Source: a bacterium
GTDB taxonomy: Bacteria; Margulisbacteria; Marinamargulisbacteria; JABGVJ01
Reading direction: 5' to 3'
Assembly (NCBI GenBank): GCA_018646105.1
Contig: JABGVJ010000096.1
Coordinates: forward strand, 1 to 32,666
DNA: 32,666 nt
The notes under the pieces were generated by a model, which saw only the letters and a program-made list of their open reading frames with translations, had not been told where the DNA came from and ran no database searches. Positions 1 through 7,721 of the stretch are shown piece by piece; the first letter of the stretch is position 1, and each line of letters begins with the position of its first letter. Both the position numbers and the translations under genes were made by a program.

Positions 1-1
1 A

Positions 2-133
2 AGACCGGTAGTAATTGATTGCAAAATTGAACGGGAAGAAAATGTGTACCCGATGGTTCCTCCAGGAAAAGCGCTTCAGGATATTATTATCGCGAATGAG
101 GAGTGCGATACTGGTTTTCAACCAGGGGATTAA
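2..133 (+). CDS. ilvB: Acetolactate synthase large subunit, C-terminal end (partial)
   Basis: Only the last 43 codons are in the window; the gene enters from the left edge and ends at TAA 131-133. The visible peptide begins [20 protein letters not shown] and continues PGKALQDII. This is the typical C-terminal signature of the catalytic subunit of acetohydroxyacid synthase (thiamine-diphosphate enzyme, first shared step of valine, leucine and isoleucine synthesis). The family match rests on this short tail, so another ThDP enzyme of the same superfamily is possible but less likely. It converges with ackA, 52 nt away. Confidence 0.75.
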   Translation, partial: RPVVIDCKIEREENVYPMVPPGKALQDIIIANEECDTGFQPGD

Positions 134-185
134 AGACTCGCTCCGGTAATTCGTGATAGCCGCTTCGTTTCAGCCGAGCATCTAG

Positions 186-1436
186 TTATTTTAAAAATGA
201 ATAGGCGTATTTGGTATGGTCTGTGTATTTGTGTTCTAAAATAGCTGCTACATCTTCGATAAATACTTGTTCTTCGTTGGTAGGAATAACATAAACCTTG
301 ATTCTGGAAGCTGGGGTGGATATTTCTATTTCTTTAGGGTTTCTAAACGCGTCCTCATTTTTTGCGGAGTCTAAAATAATACCCATTTCCTCTAAACCTT
401 CTAAACATTTGTCGCGTAAAAGTGGTGAGTTTTCGCCTACTCCGCCGGTAAAAACCAAGGCGTCCGTATGCCCTAAGACGGCCATGTACGAACCTATATA
501 CTTTCTCAAATAATAGGCTTCAATTTCAATAGCTAATTCGCATAGTTTGTCGTTAGCGGCAGCGCCATCTTCGATGTCTCTACGATCCGCATATTTGGTA
601 GTAATACCTAAAACGCCACATTGTTTATTTAAAATGCCATCCATTTCTTGAGGGGTAACACCTAATTTTTCTTGCATTATTAAAGGAATAGCCGGATCTA
701 TATTACCGCTACGGGTACCCATCACAATACCTTCCAAGGGAGTTAGTCCCATAGAGGTGTCTACAGAAATACCATTTCTAATAGCACACATAGAAGCCCC
801 ATTTCCTATATGCGCCGTAATAATATTGCAATTAGCTGCTTTTTTTCCGAGATTAACGGCTGCTCGTTTGGATACATATAAATGGCTGGTGCCATGAAAA
901 CCATAACGACGAATAGCGTGGTCATGATACCAATTATATGGAACAGGATAAATATAAGCTTTGGGCGGCATGGTTTGATGAAAAGCCGTATCAAAAATCA
1001 CAACCTGCGGTACATCTGGTAAAATCTTTTGAGCGGCCTTAATACCAATAAGATTTGCAGGGTTATGTAACGGAGCTAAATGAGAAACAGCTTTAATCGC
1101 CTCTAAAACCTGATCTGTAATAAGTTCGCTTTTAACAAAATTTTCGCCTCCATGTACTACACGATGGCCTATAGCGCTAATTTCTTTTAGATCTTTAATG
1201 ACGGCTAGCTCCCCTTTAGCTAAAACTTTTAAAATTAAGCTAAGTGCTATCTCATGGTTATTACAAGCATATTCTATTTTATGTTTTTCATTAGTTTGAC
1301 TATTTTCATGGACAATTAGTGAATGATCTAACCCTATTCTTTCCACTACACCTTTAGCCATAACTACCTGATTAGTCCAATCATATAATTGATATTTGAC
1401 TGAAGAACTGCCACAATTTAAAGCTAATATTTTCAT
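186..1436 (-). CDS. ackA: Acetate kinase
   Basis: This 416-residue protein interconverts acetyl phosphate + ADP and acetate + ATP. It is cytoplasmic and is the last step of acetate fermentation. The N-terminal MKILALNCGSSSVKYQLYD is the ASKHA-fold signature of acetate kinases. HRVVHGGENF (about residues 92-101), FDTAFHQTMP (about 148-157), RRYGFHGTSH, TAHIGNGASM and the C-terminal FTGGVGENSP follow in the expected order. Length is slightly above the usual 400. The ATG is preceded by AAAGGAG. It lies 20 nt downstream of pta and is the last gene of the rpmH-to-ackA minus-strand run, so the two acetate-forming enzymes are probably co-expressed. Confidence 0.97.
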   Translation of the reverse strand: MKILALNCGSSSVKYQLYDWTNQVVMAKGVVERIGLDHSLIVHENSQTNEKHKIEYACNNHEIALSLILKVLAKGELAVIKDLKEISAIGHRVVHGGENFVKSELITDQVLEAIKAVSHLAPLHNPANLIGIKAAQKILPDVPQVVIFDTAFHQTMPPKAYIYPVPYNWYHDHAIRRYGFHGTSHLYVSKRAAVNLGKKAANCNIITAHIGNGASMCAIRNGISVDTSMGLTPLEGIVMGTRSGNIDPAIPLIMQEKLGVTPQEMDGILNKQCGVLGITTKYADRRDIEDGAAANDKLCELAIEIEAYYLRKYIGSYMAVLGHTDALVFTGGVGENSPLLRDKCLEGLEEMGIILDSAKNEDAFRNPKEIEISTPASRIKVYVIPTNEEQVFIEDVAAILEHKYTDHTKYAYSFLK

Positions 1437-1456
1437 TTGAAGCTCCTTTATTTTTT

Positions 1457-2449
1457 TTATTTTTGAATAGCGGTAATCGCCGCAACATTAACAATATCCT
1501 CAACACTACAACCACGAGATAGATCATTCATTGGTTGCGCTAACCCTTGAATAATCGGACCTATGGCTTTGGCATCGGCAAATCTTTCTACTAATTTATA
1601 TCCTATATTGGCGGCATCAAGATCTGGAAAAATTAAAGTGTTCGCATAACCAGCTACGCTACTATGAGGGGCTTTTCTTTGAGCAATGGCAGGAATAAGT
1701 GCTGCGTCTAACTGCATTTCTCCGTCTACGAGCAAGTCTGGTTTTTTGGTTTGTAAAATCTTTAAGGCCTGAATTATTTTTTCAGTATCAGGATGCTGCG
1801 CGCTACCTTTAGTAGAAAAGGATAGTAAAGCTACTTTTGGATCTACATTTAAAAAAGCAGCACAACTTTGGGCAGAAGAAATGGCAATATCGGCTAATTT
1901 TCCCGGATCCGGATTAGGGTTGACGGCACAATCAGCAAATACTAAAAGTCCTTGCTCTCCAAATTCTTTCTTGGAAGTTTCCATAAGAAAACAACTAGAC
2001 ACGACCTTTAGGCCATGTTTTAAACCGATGACCTGAATAGCGGCTTTTAAAACATCGGAACTCTTATTTTGAGCACCGGCAACCGCGCCATGGGCAAAGC
2101 CTTTTTTGACAAGCATGGCCCCAAAATAAAGAGGGTTTTGCATTGTAGATAAAGCTGTTTGTGGCGTAATCTCTTTACCTTTGGCTTGACGCATTTGGTA
2201 AAATTCCGTAGCAAAATCAGCTAAATAAGGATTTTCTTTGGGATCCATAATCTGACAATTAAGTTCTATCTTTTTTTCGGAAGCCATTTTTTTAATTTGA
2301 TGAGGAGTGCCCAGGATAATAACTTGAGCAATTTGATTTTGCGTGATTTGGGAAGCAGCTTCAAGTGTTCTGAAATCAGCGCCTTCCGGGAAAACCAAGG
2401 TTTTCTTTTTTTGTTTAGCTTTTTTACTAATAATTTCTATGAACGACAT
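1457..2449 (-). CDS. pta: Phosphate acetyltransferase
   Basis: At 330 residues this is the short, single-domain form of phosphotransacetylase, without the N-terminal DRTGG/BioD-like regions of long enterobacterial Pta. It converts acetyl-CoA + phosphate to acetyl phosphate + CoA. Recognisable parts are [17 protein letters not shown] near the N terminus, [13 protein letters not shown] and [19 protein letters not shown] in the middle, SCFLM and [11 protein letters not shown] (Ser/Cys core), and [12 protein letters not shown] in the C-terminal half. The ATG has AAAGGAG about 11 nt upstream. It sits 15 nt after mnmE and 20 nt before ackA, so it supplies the acetyl phosphate that AckA uses for substrate-level ATP synthesis. 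Confidence 0.96.
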   Translation of the reverse strand: MSFIEIISKKAKQKKKTLVFPEGADFRTLEAASQITQNQIAQVIILGTPHQIKKMASEKKIELNCQIMDPKENPYLADFATEFYQMRQAKGKEITPQTALSTMQNPLYFGAMLVKKGFAHGAVAGAQNKSSDVLKAAIQVIGLKHGLKVVSSCFLMETSKKEFGEQGLLVFADCAVNPNPDPGKLADIAISSAQSCAAFLNVDPKVALLSFSTKGSAQHPDTEKIIQALKILQTKKPDLLVDGEMQLDAALIPAIAQRKAPHSSVAGYANTLIFPDLDAANIGYKLVERFADAKAIGPIIQGLAQPMNDLSRGCSVEDIVNVAAITAIQK

Positions 2450-2464
2450 TATATATAGACTCCT

Positions 2465-3844
2465 TTATTTACCAACACAAAATCTAGAAAAAATACCGTC
2501 TAAAACTTCTTCGGTAATTTCTTCGCCTGTAATCTCCCCCAAATTTAAGATAACATTTTTTAAATCAATCGCCAAAACATCGTCCTCAAAACCCTGGTTT
2601 AAATGTTTTTTTAAAGAACGCAACTGTTTTTCTATTTTTTGAAAACAAGCTATTTGCCGAACATTACAAATTAGATCTAAATCCTGATACGCGTACTTTT
2701 TTACAAAATCATTTAATAACTTGGCCTTGAGTTGATCGATACCCTGATTATATTTAGCAGAAATGGGTAACACATCAACATCCGGCAATGTGACATACTG
2801 AAGAGGGTCCTTTAATTTATTGGTTTTAAGATCAGTTTTATTAATCAAAAGATAAGTTTTTTTATTTGCGGCTTTTAGCGCTTTATGAAGATGCTGATCT
2901 TCTGCGGTAAAGGCGCGGGTTTGATCTAAAACCCAAAGTACGATATCTGCTTTTCGGATTAAGGGGGCAAGGTATTTAATACCGGTTTGTTCGACAATAT
3001 TATGAGCTTTACGGTATCCCGCTGTATCAAAAAATTCAAATAAAATCCCGTCTAGTTCTAGCTGGGCGTTAATAAAATCGCGCGTTGTGCCAGGTAGCGC
3101 CGAAACAATAGCTCTGTTCTCACCTAAAATCATATTTAAAAGAGAAGATTTACCAGTATTGGGTTTGCCTAAAATAAGCGTCTTAATACCATCTGAAACA
3201 TAAGCCCCGTAATCTTTATTTTTTAAAACTTGGTGTACAAAACTCTGGGTATCTTCTATAACTTTAAGAAAAAAAACATGGTCTAGTGCTACAACTTCGT
3301 CTGGAAAATCAATAGAAGCTTCGATCTGTTCTAACAAGACTATTAGTTGGCGACGAACTTTAGAAATATGTTGAAAAAGTTTTCCTTGTAAATGATTAAG
3401 AGCAACTAAATGAGCTTTCTCACTTTTAGCATGAATAAGATCAATAATAGATTCTGCTTTGGTTAAATCGATTTTACCATTAAGAAAAGCTCTTTTAGTA
3501 AATTCTCCTTTACCTGCTAAACGACATCCTTGAGCTAAAACCAAATTTAAAACGGATTTAAGAATAAGATAGCCACCATGACAATGAATTTCTACAACCT
3601 CTTCACCTGTAAAAGAGTGGCCTTTAGTAAAAAAAACTACACATACTTCATCTAAAACATTTTTGGTTTTAGAATTTACAATATGCCCATGATAAAGATA
3701 GCGCGGAGTTATAAGATCTGGCCCCTGAAAAATATTAGTAAGAACAGGAAAGGATTTTTTTCCGGAAAGCCTGATAATCCCTACCCCGCCTATGCCGGGA
3801 GGTGTAGCGATAGCGGCAATAGTATCAGAAAAATTAGCTTTCAT
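2465..3844 (-). CDS. mnmE: tRNA uridine-5-carboxymethylaminomethyl modification GTPase MnmE
   Basis: This 459-residue GTPase normally works with MnmG to modify U34 of certain tRNAs. The N-terminal folate-binding domain begins with DTIAAIATPPGIGGVGIIRL. A helical domain carries an inserted Ras-like G domain with G1 GKPNTGKS (226-233), G2 around PGTTRD (251-256), G3 DTAG (273-276) and G4 NKTD. The protein ends in FCVGK, keeping the C-terminal Cys (456) of the family; most members have FCIGK. The start ATG overlaps the 3' end of jag by 11 nt, suggesting translational coupling. The jag-mnmE order is typical of bacterial origin-proximal clusters. Confidence 0.96.
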   Translation of the reverse strand: MKANFSDTIAAIATPPGIGGVGIIRLSGKKSFPVLTNIFQGPDLITPRYLYHGHIVNSKTKNVLDEVCVVFFTKGHSFTGEEVVEIHCHGGYLILKSVLNLVLAQGCRLAGKGEFTKRAFLNGKIDLTKAESIIDLIHAKSEKAHLVALNHLQGKLFQHISKVRRQLIVLLEQIEASIDFPDEVVALDHVFFLKVIEDTQSFVHQVLKNKDYGAYVSDGIKTLILGKPNTGKSSLLNMILGENRAIVSALPGTTRDFINAQLELDGILFEFFDTAGYRKAHNIVEQTGIKYLAPLIRKADIVLWVLDQTRAFTAEDQHLHKALKAANKKTYLLINKTDLKTNKLKDPLQYVTLPDVDVLPISAKYNQGIDQLKAKLLNDFVKKYAYQDLDLICNVRQIACFQKIEKQLRSLKKHLNQGFEDDVLAIDLKNVILNLGEITGEEITEEVLDGIFSRFCVGK

Positions 3845-4463
3845 TTAGAGCGTCAATAACGATATGGCGTTCTCTTCCTTCTCCAACACTAAAAGATTTT
3901 ATTTCTTGATCGTCTTGAAACAACATATGAATTTCTCGTCTTTCCGCCGCATTCATAGGTTCCAATTCTACTTTGGTTTTATTTAACTGGGCGTATTTAG
4001 CACTTCTTAAGGCATTGCTTTTTAAAGATTCAAGCTTACGGTATTTATAATCGTTGGCATCAATTTCTAATCTAATAGGTTGGGCGTATTTTTTGTAAGC
4101 CATCGCGTTTATAATAGTTTGAAAAGCGTGTAAATGAGCCCCGTCTTTACCAATAATTCTACCTGTTTCTTTTTCGTTAGTAATCTCGAGATACATTTTC
4201 CCCTGTTTGTTCTTAGCTATAATCTTGCTTCCTGAAATACCAGAAGCCTCTAACATCTGCTGCATTTTTTCCTGACAAAAGCTGACAATTTCCGGACTGT
4301 ATTTAGTACTGTCCTGATCTTCTGATTCTTCTGTAGTACGGGTATCTTCATTTTGTTTTTTAGATAAAGCAAATTCTCTTTGTTTTACATCTTCGCTAGT
4401 ATCATAATTTTTCTCGGCTCTCTTAAAAAAACTAAAAAACTTTTTCTTATTTTTATCTTCCAT
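3834..4463 (-). CDS. jag: Jag/KhpB-type KH-R3H RNA-binding protein
   Basis: This protein has 209 residues from the ATG at 4463. It carries a KH domain with GRIIGKDGAHLHAFQTIINA (GxxG loop at GKDG), then an R3H domain with the R-x3-H pattern in AERREIHMLF. Such proteins bind RNA and are linked to envelope growth and to the neighbouring YidC. I chose the ATG because GGAAAGG lies just upstream; an in-frame TTG five codons earlier (4478) has no comparable site. The usual N-terminal Jag_N domain is not recognisable. Instead the first 50 or so residues are a charged linker starting MEDKNKKKFFSFFKRAEKN. yidC ends 16 nt upstream of the chosen start. Confidence 0.88.
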   Translation of the reverse strand: MEDKNKKKFFSFFKRAEKNYDTSEDVKQREFALSKKQNEDTRTTEESEDQDSTKYSPEIVSFCQEKMQQMLEASGISGSKIIAKNKQGKMYLEITNEKETGRIIGKDGAHLHAFQTIINAMAYKKYAQPIRLEIDANDYKYRKLESLKSNALRSAKYAQLNKTKVELEPMNAAERREIHMLFQDDQEIKSFSVGEGRERHIVIDALNES

Positions 4464-4479
4464 TGTTTTCCTTTCCAAT

Positions 4480-5136
4480 CTATTTATGTGTTTTTAGAAT
4501 ATACATTTGCTGTACAGTAGAAATCATCTGAGACACAGCCCAATAAAGCAATACGCCAGCTGGTAATTTAAGACAAATAACAAAAATTACTACGGGCATA
4601 ATAAAGAGCATGGTTGACTGATGCGCCGCAACGGTGCCTTGCGTCATAGATATTTTTTGAGATAAAAACGTAGTGATGGCGATAACTAATGGTAAAAGCC
4701 AAGTCCCGTCTGGTTGACCTAGATTAGCAAGCCAAAAAGAAAACAAGCCGGGATTAACACCCTCATGACTAATCATGACATTAAAAGCCTCACTGTTCAT
4801 CGTGTAAAACAAAGCAAATAGAAAGGGAAGCTGAATTAAAAGTGGTAAACAACCACTTAAAGGATTAACTTTGTTTTCTTTCCAGATTTTCATCATTTCC
4901 TGTTGAAGTTTATCTGGTTCTTTTTTATGTTTGGCCTGGATTTCCTTGATTTTAGGTTGTAGTTTCTGCATAACGTGCATAGCTTTAAATTGTTTGTGTG
5001 TTAAAGGATAAAATAAAAGCTTCACGATCAAGGTAAGTAAAATAATAGCGATCCCATAATTAGGGGAAATATTATTATAAGAAAAATTTAAAAACGGCAT
5101 CATGAAATTATCTACTAAATATGTAATTGGATTCAT
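4480..5136 (-). CDS. yidC: YidC/Oxa1-family membrane protein insertase
   Basis: This 218-residue integral membrane protein inserts and folds inner-membrane proteins, alone or with Sec. Hydrophobic segments lie at about 26-45, 94-114, 147-158 and 178-208 (the last probably two helices). The first is followed by the conserved PLTHKQFKAM loop. Lys39 (TLIVKLLFYPL) occupies the hydrophilic-groove position where many homologues have Arg. It is the short form, lacking the large periplasmic P1 domain of proteobacterial YidC, and it has no lipobox. The ATG overlaps the yidD stop (ATGA). Order rnpA-yidD-yidC-jag is the conserved arrangement. Confidence 0.94.
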   Translation of the reverse strand: MNPITYLVDNFMMPFLNFSYNNISPNYGIAIILLTLIVKLLFYPLTHKQFKAMHVMQKLQPKIKEIQAKHKKEPDKLQQEMMKIWKENKVNPLSGCLPLLIQLPFLFALFYTMNSEAFNVMISHEGVNPGLFSFWLANLGQPDGTWLLPLVIAITTFLSQKISMTQGTVAAHQSTMLFIMPVVIFVICLKLPAGVLLYWAVSQMISTVQQMYILKTHK

Positions 5137-5378
5137 TTTTGTTCCTTTCTAGAACTTATAGATTTAGATTCAACCAATAGGTCTACCCCTCCAGGATGAA
5201 AAGGATGACATTTGGAAATTCTTTTTAGACCTAACAAAAAACCTTGTTTTAAGCCAAAGCCTTCTACGGCTTCTACCATATATTGAGAACAAGTAGGATA
5301 AAAACGACAACGTGGTTTCAAAAAAATTGAAATATATTGTTGATAAAATTTAATTAATAGTATAAAAAGCTTTTGCAT
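5133..5378 (-). CDS. yidD: Membrane protein insertion efficiency factor YidD
   Basis: This 81-residue protein has the complete family signature: CRFYPTCSQYMVEAVEGFG, then a Lys/Arg stretch and CHPFHPGGVDLL with the third conserved Cys. YidD assists YidC-dependent membrane insertion and associates with the inner membrane through an N-terminal amphipathic region, here MQKLFILLIKFYQQYIS. Its stop overlaps the yidC start by 4 nt, and it begins only 4 nt after the rnpA stop, so rnpA, yidD and yidC are almost certainly translated from one message. Confidence 0.95.
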   Translation of the reverse strand: MQKLFILLIKFYQQYISIFLKPRCRFYPTCSQYMVEAVEGFGLKQGFLLGLKRISKCHPFHPGGVDLLVESKSISSRKEQK

Positions 5379-5382
5379 TTTT

Positions 5383-5748
5383 TTAAGACTGTGTAAGTTG
5401 TAAACAGTTGTATTTCCTTAATAATTTGATAATTTCTTCATTTAATTGATTGAAATCGGCTTCGCCTGTCCTTTTTTTTGCCACAAAAATAAAATCATAA
5501 TCATTTACTATTGCATATTGATTGTGCCTAAATATCTCTCTTAATCTTCGTTTACAATAGTTGCGGTAAACTGCTCCTCCTATTTTTTTACTAGCAACTA
5601 AAGCAATTTTTCTTGTCCCACAAAAAGCTTTAGCATAATAAATACGTACATAACTATTTTCTATTCTCGAAGAGTTAGAAAACAAATATTCAAAATGTTT
5701 TTTTAACTTTATATTATACTTTTGTTTTAATGTAAATTTTTTAGTCAA
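5383..5748 (-). CDS. rnpA: Ribonuclease P protein component
   Basis: This 121-residue basic protein is the cofactor of the RNase P ribozyme that removes 5' leaders of pre-tRNAs. The RNR signature is intact as RNYCKRRLREIFR, preceded by KIALVASKKIGGAVYRN. The N terminus KFTLKQKYNIKLKKHFEYLF matches the usual start region of RnpA. The start codon is TTG (5746-5748), only 5 nt after the rpmH stop and without a clear Shine-Dalgarno site, so translation probably depends on coupling to rpmH. The next in-frame ATG would destroy the fold. Confidence 0.94.
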   Translation of the reverse strand: MTKKFTLKQKYNIKLKKHFEYLFSNSSRIENSYVRIYYAKAFCGTRKIALVASKKIGGAVYRNYCKRRLREIFRHNQYAIVNDYDFIFVAKKRTGEADFNQLNEEIIKLLRKYNCLQLTQS

Positions 5749-5753
5749 CTTTA

Positions 5754-5888
5754 TTATAAGGCTAACTTATGACGGCCTTTTCTTCTTCTAGCTTTAATAA
5801 GTTTTCTGCCCCCTGGTGTTTGCATTCGGTGTAAAAAACCATGGGTTCTGCTGCGTTTTCTGTTGCTTGGTTGATATGTTCTTTTCAT
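5754..5888 (-). CDS. rpmH: Large ribosomal subunit protein bL34
   Basis: This 44-residue, extremely basic ribosomal protein begins [19 protein letters not shown], followed by RRKGRHKL near the end, the textbook bL34 sequence. Start ATG is at 5888 with AAGGA about 9 nt upstream; the stop is TAA at 5754-5756. It is the first gene of the minus-strand operon and sits about 110 nt downstream of a strong promoter at 5996-6024. In most bacteria dnaA lies just upstream on the other side of oriC. Here the upstream neighbour is a PASTA-domain protein instead. Confidence 0.97.
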   Translation of the reverse strand: MKRTYQPSNRKRSRTHGFLHRMQTPGGRKLIKARRRKGRHKLAL

Positions 5889-5995
5889 GCTCTTATTCCT
5901 TCTTATGAGTCTGGCGTAAAACTACCGTTCCGCCCAAATTCGTGATTATGAAACAACCTGTTGTTGTAACCTTTTTAGACTTTTAGTTCCTTAGT

Positions 5996-6024
5996 ATTAT
6001 ATAGTGATTGAATAGGGAAATCAA
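5996..6024 (-). promoter_or_regulatory. Sigma-70-like promoter for the rpmH operon
   Basis: On the minus strand TTGATT (6019-6024) is separated by exactly 17 nt from a perfect TATAAT (5996-6001). About 107 nt of leader follow before the rpmH ATG. Nothing else in 5889-6045 looks like a gene, and I see no DnaA-box cluster there. Confidence 0.75.
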
Positions 6025-6045
6025 GGTTATACTGGGATGATAAAA

Positions 6046-7719
6046 TTATTTTATAATCACCTGGGTTCTAGCTGCTAAGATGCCATTAAAATAGACTTCC
6101 AGATATCCTCCTGTCTCTAACTCATACTCTAATTCAACGGTTTCAGATGGCAACAATGATTGTTGATATAACGAAGTAATCTTTTGGTCTTTAAGATACG
6201 AAATTTCAATATTTTGGACAGGCCAGGTCGGTAAAACTGATAAAGAAATAACCACCTGCTGTTTTTTGAGTTCGGAGGGAACCTGACTATCCAATAGTGA
6301 CGGAAAAAATAATTCTACCGGGAATCCTTTGCTAATAACCAACGAAACTGATTCGCTACTTTTAATAAAATTATTTGGGGTGGGTGTCTGTTCCAAAATT
6401 AAACCTTTTTGTGAAACATAAGAATATTCTTCCTGTTCTACAACTAAATCAGCCTCTGGTAAAATCACTTGCGCCTGAGCTAAAGATTTACCCTTTAAAT
6501 CCGATACCTGAATTTCGGACTGGCCTTTAGAAATAAAAAGTTTGATTACCCGGTCTTGTTTGACTTCCCGTAAAGGAGCGGGCTTTGTATCAACGACAAA
6601 ATTAGCTGAAACTGTAGGATGGGGCATCTCCCCGCCCAGAATGGCTTTTAATTTATGGTCACGTAAAACAGCTACGGCTTTTTCCTGAGATAAATTACGT
6701 ACGTCCGGAACTACGGTCAATGGAATAGCATTTAAATATTTAAGAGACATCACATACATAAATAAGAAAACAAAAAAAAGAGTCAAAATCAAAGCAATGG
6801 TTTTAAACCTAATAAAAAAGGCTTGTTGTTTTTTCTTTTCAAGATCTTTTTTTAAGGCTTCTAAAACCACGTTTTCTAAAGCAGGATCATATTGAGCGGA
6901 AAGTTTTTGTAAGTCATCCGGATGCGCGTAAATTTGAGCTAACTCTGTAAAAGTAGAAATACGCTGTTGCGGATTTTTTAATAAACAGAAAAAAATAAGT
7001 TGACGCCAAAATTCAGGCATGTGCGAATAGTGAGGGGGAGGGAAAACAAAATCTTTTATAAGCTCTTTTTTCATATCAGAGATAGTTATTTTTTCTAAAT
7101 AAGGTAGCTGTTGGGTAAACAGAAAATAAAGTATCACGCCAAATGCATAAACATCACTAGCCGTAGAATATTTTTGATATTGCAAAAACTCAGGGGCAAA
7201 AAAAGCAAGGTTGTCCAAAACATTTACTTGGGCAACATGGGATTTAATGATTTCTAAAGGTAAAAAAGGATGCGCTATTTTTAAATTAAGGTTTTGATCC
7301 AGATAAATATTAACTAAATTAAGCGAACCGATGATAAATTGTTTTTCGGCTGTAGCCTGCCCTGCCGCAATCAACTGCGTAGCAAGAGTCGCGATTTGCG
7401 AAGTTGCCAGCGGCGCTGCTGTGGCCAAAAATTTATCTAATCTTATAAACTCTTTGGAAAAGGCATTAATCACAAAAAAACTTTGCCCATCATAATGGCA
7501 ATCCAACACGGTAAAAAAACGGGGATCTGTAAAAGCAATCAATTTTTCCGTAGCGGCGATAAGCCTGGCTACTAAAGTGGGTGTTAAATATTCGGTTTTA
7601 TATTGTTTAATAAGTAAGACTTGCTGGTTTTGAAGGTTAAGCCCCTGATAATTATAGGAAATAATATCTTCGGATATGAGTTCTGTGATTTGATAGGTAT
7701 CTTTAATGATGTTTTTCAT
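6046..7719 (-). CDS. PASTA-domain membrane protein with a kinase-like domain lacking catalytic residues (predicted pseudokinase)
   Basis: This 557-residue protein is built like a PknB/Stk1 Ser/Thr kinase: a cytoplasmic kinase fold (about 1-275), a basic juxtamembrane stretch, one transmembrane helix (about 305-326), two PASTA repeats (about 333-399 and 400-465) and a C-terminal beta-rich region (466-557). The kinase half keeps the beta-3 Lys (VLLIK, K38), the APE motif (175-177), SDVYAFGVILY and the late Arg (NPQQR). The catalytic HRDxKPxN is IGSLNLVN (130-137), so the catalytic Asp is Ser132 and the Lys is Asn134. DFG is HPF (150-152), and there is no glycine-rich loop. It is therefore probably catalytically dead but may bind muropeptides outside and partners inside. 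It starts 2 nt after uvrA, with AAAGGAG inside the uvrA 3' end. Confidence 0.85.
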   Translation of the reverse strand: MKNIIKDTYQITELISEDIISYNYQGLNLQNQQVLLIKQYKTEYLTPTLVARLIAATEKLIAFTDPRFFTVLDCHYDGQSFFVINAFSKEFIRLDKFLATAAPLATSQIATLATQLIAAGQATAEKQFIIGSLNLVNIYLDQNLNLKIAHPFLPLEIIKSHVAQVNVLDNLAFFAPEFLQYQKYSTASDVYAFGVILYFLFTQQLPYLEKITISDMKKELIKDFVFPPPHYSHMPEFWRQLIFFCLLKNPQQRISTFTELAQIYAHPDDLQKLSAQYDPALENVVLEALKKDLEKKKQQAFFIRFKTIALILTLFFVFLFMYVMSLKYLNAIPLTVVPDVRNLSQEKAVAVLRDHKLKAILGGEMPHPTVSANFVVDTKPAPLREVKQDRVIKLFISKGQSEIQVSDLKGKSLAQAQVILPEADLVVEQEEYSYVSQKGLILEQTPTPNNFIKSSESVSLVISKGFPVELFFPSLLDSQVPSELKKQQVVISLSVLPTWPVQNIEISYLKDQKITSLYQQSLLPSETVELEYELETGGYLEVYFNGILAARTQVIIK

Positions 7720-7721
7720 AG

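Noticed and set aside
5889-6045. Possible oriC next to rpmH
   Set aside because: No DnaA-box cluster or dnaA gene is seen; the region reads as a single promoter and leader.
6046-7719. Kinase degeneration as a frameshift or pseudogene
   Set aside because: The frame is open from the N-terminal lobe to the end of the PASTA part, and structural motifs are kept, so decay by frameshift does not explain it.
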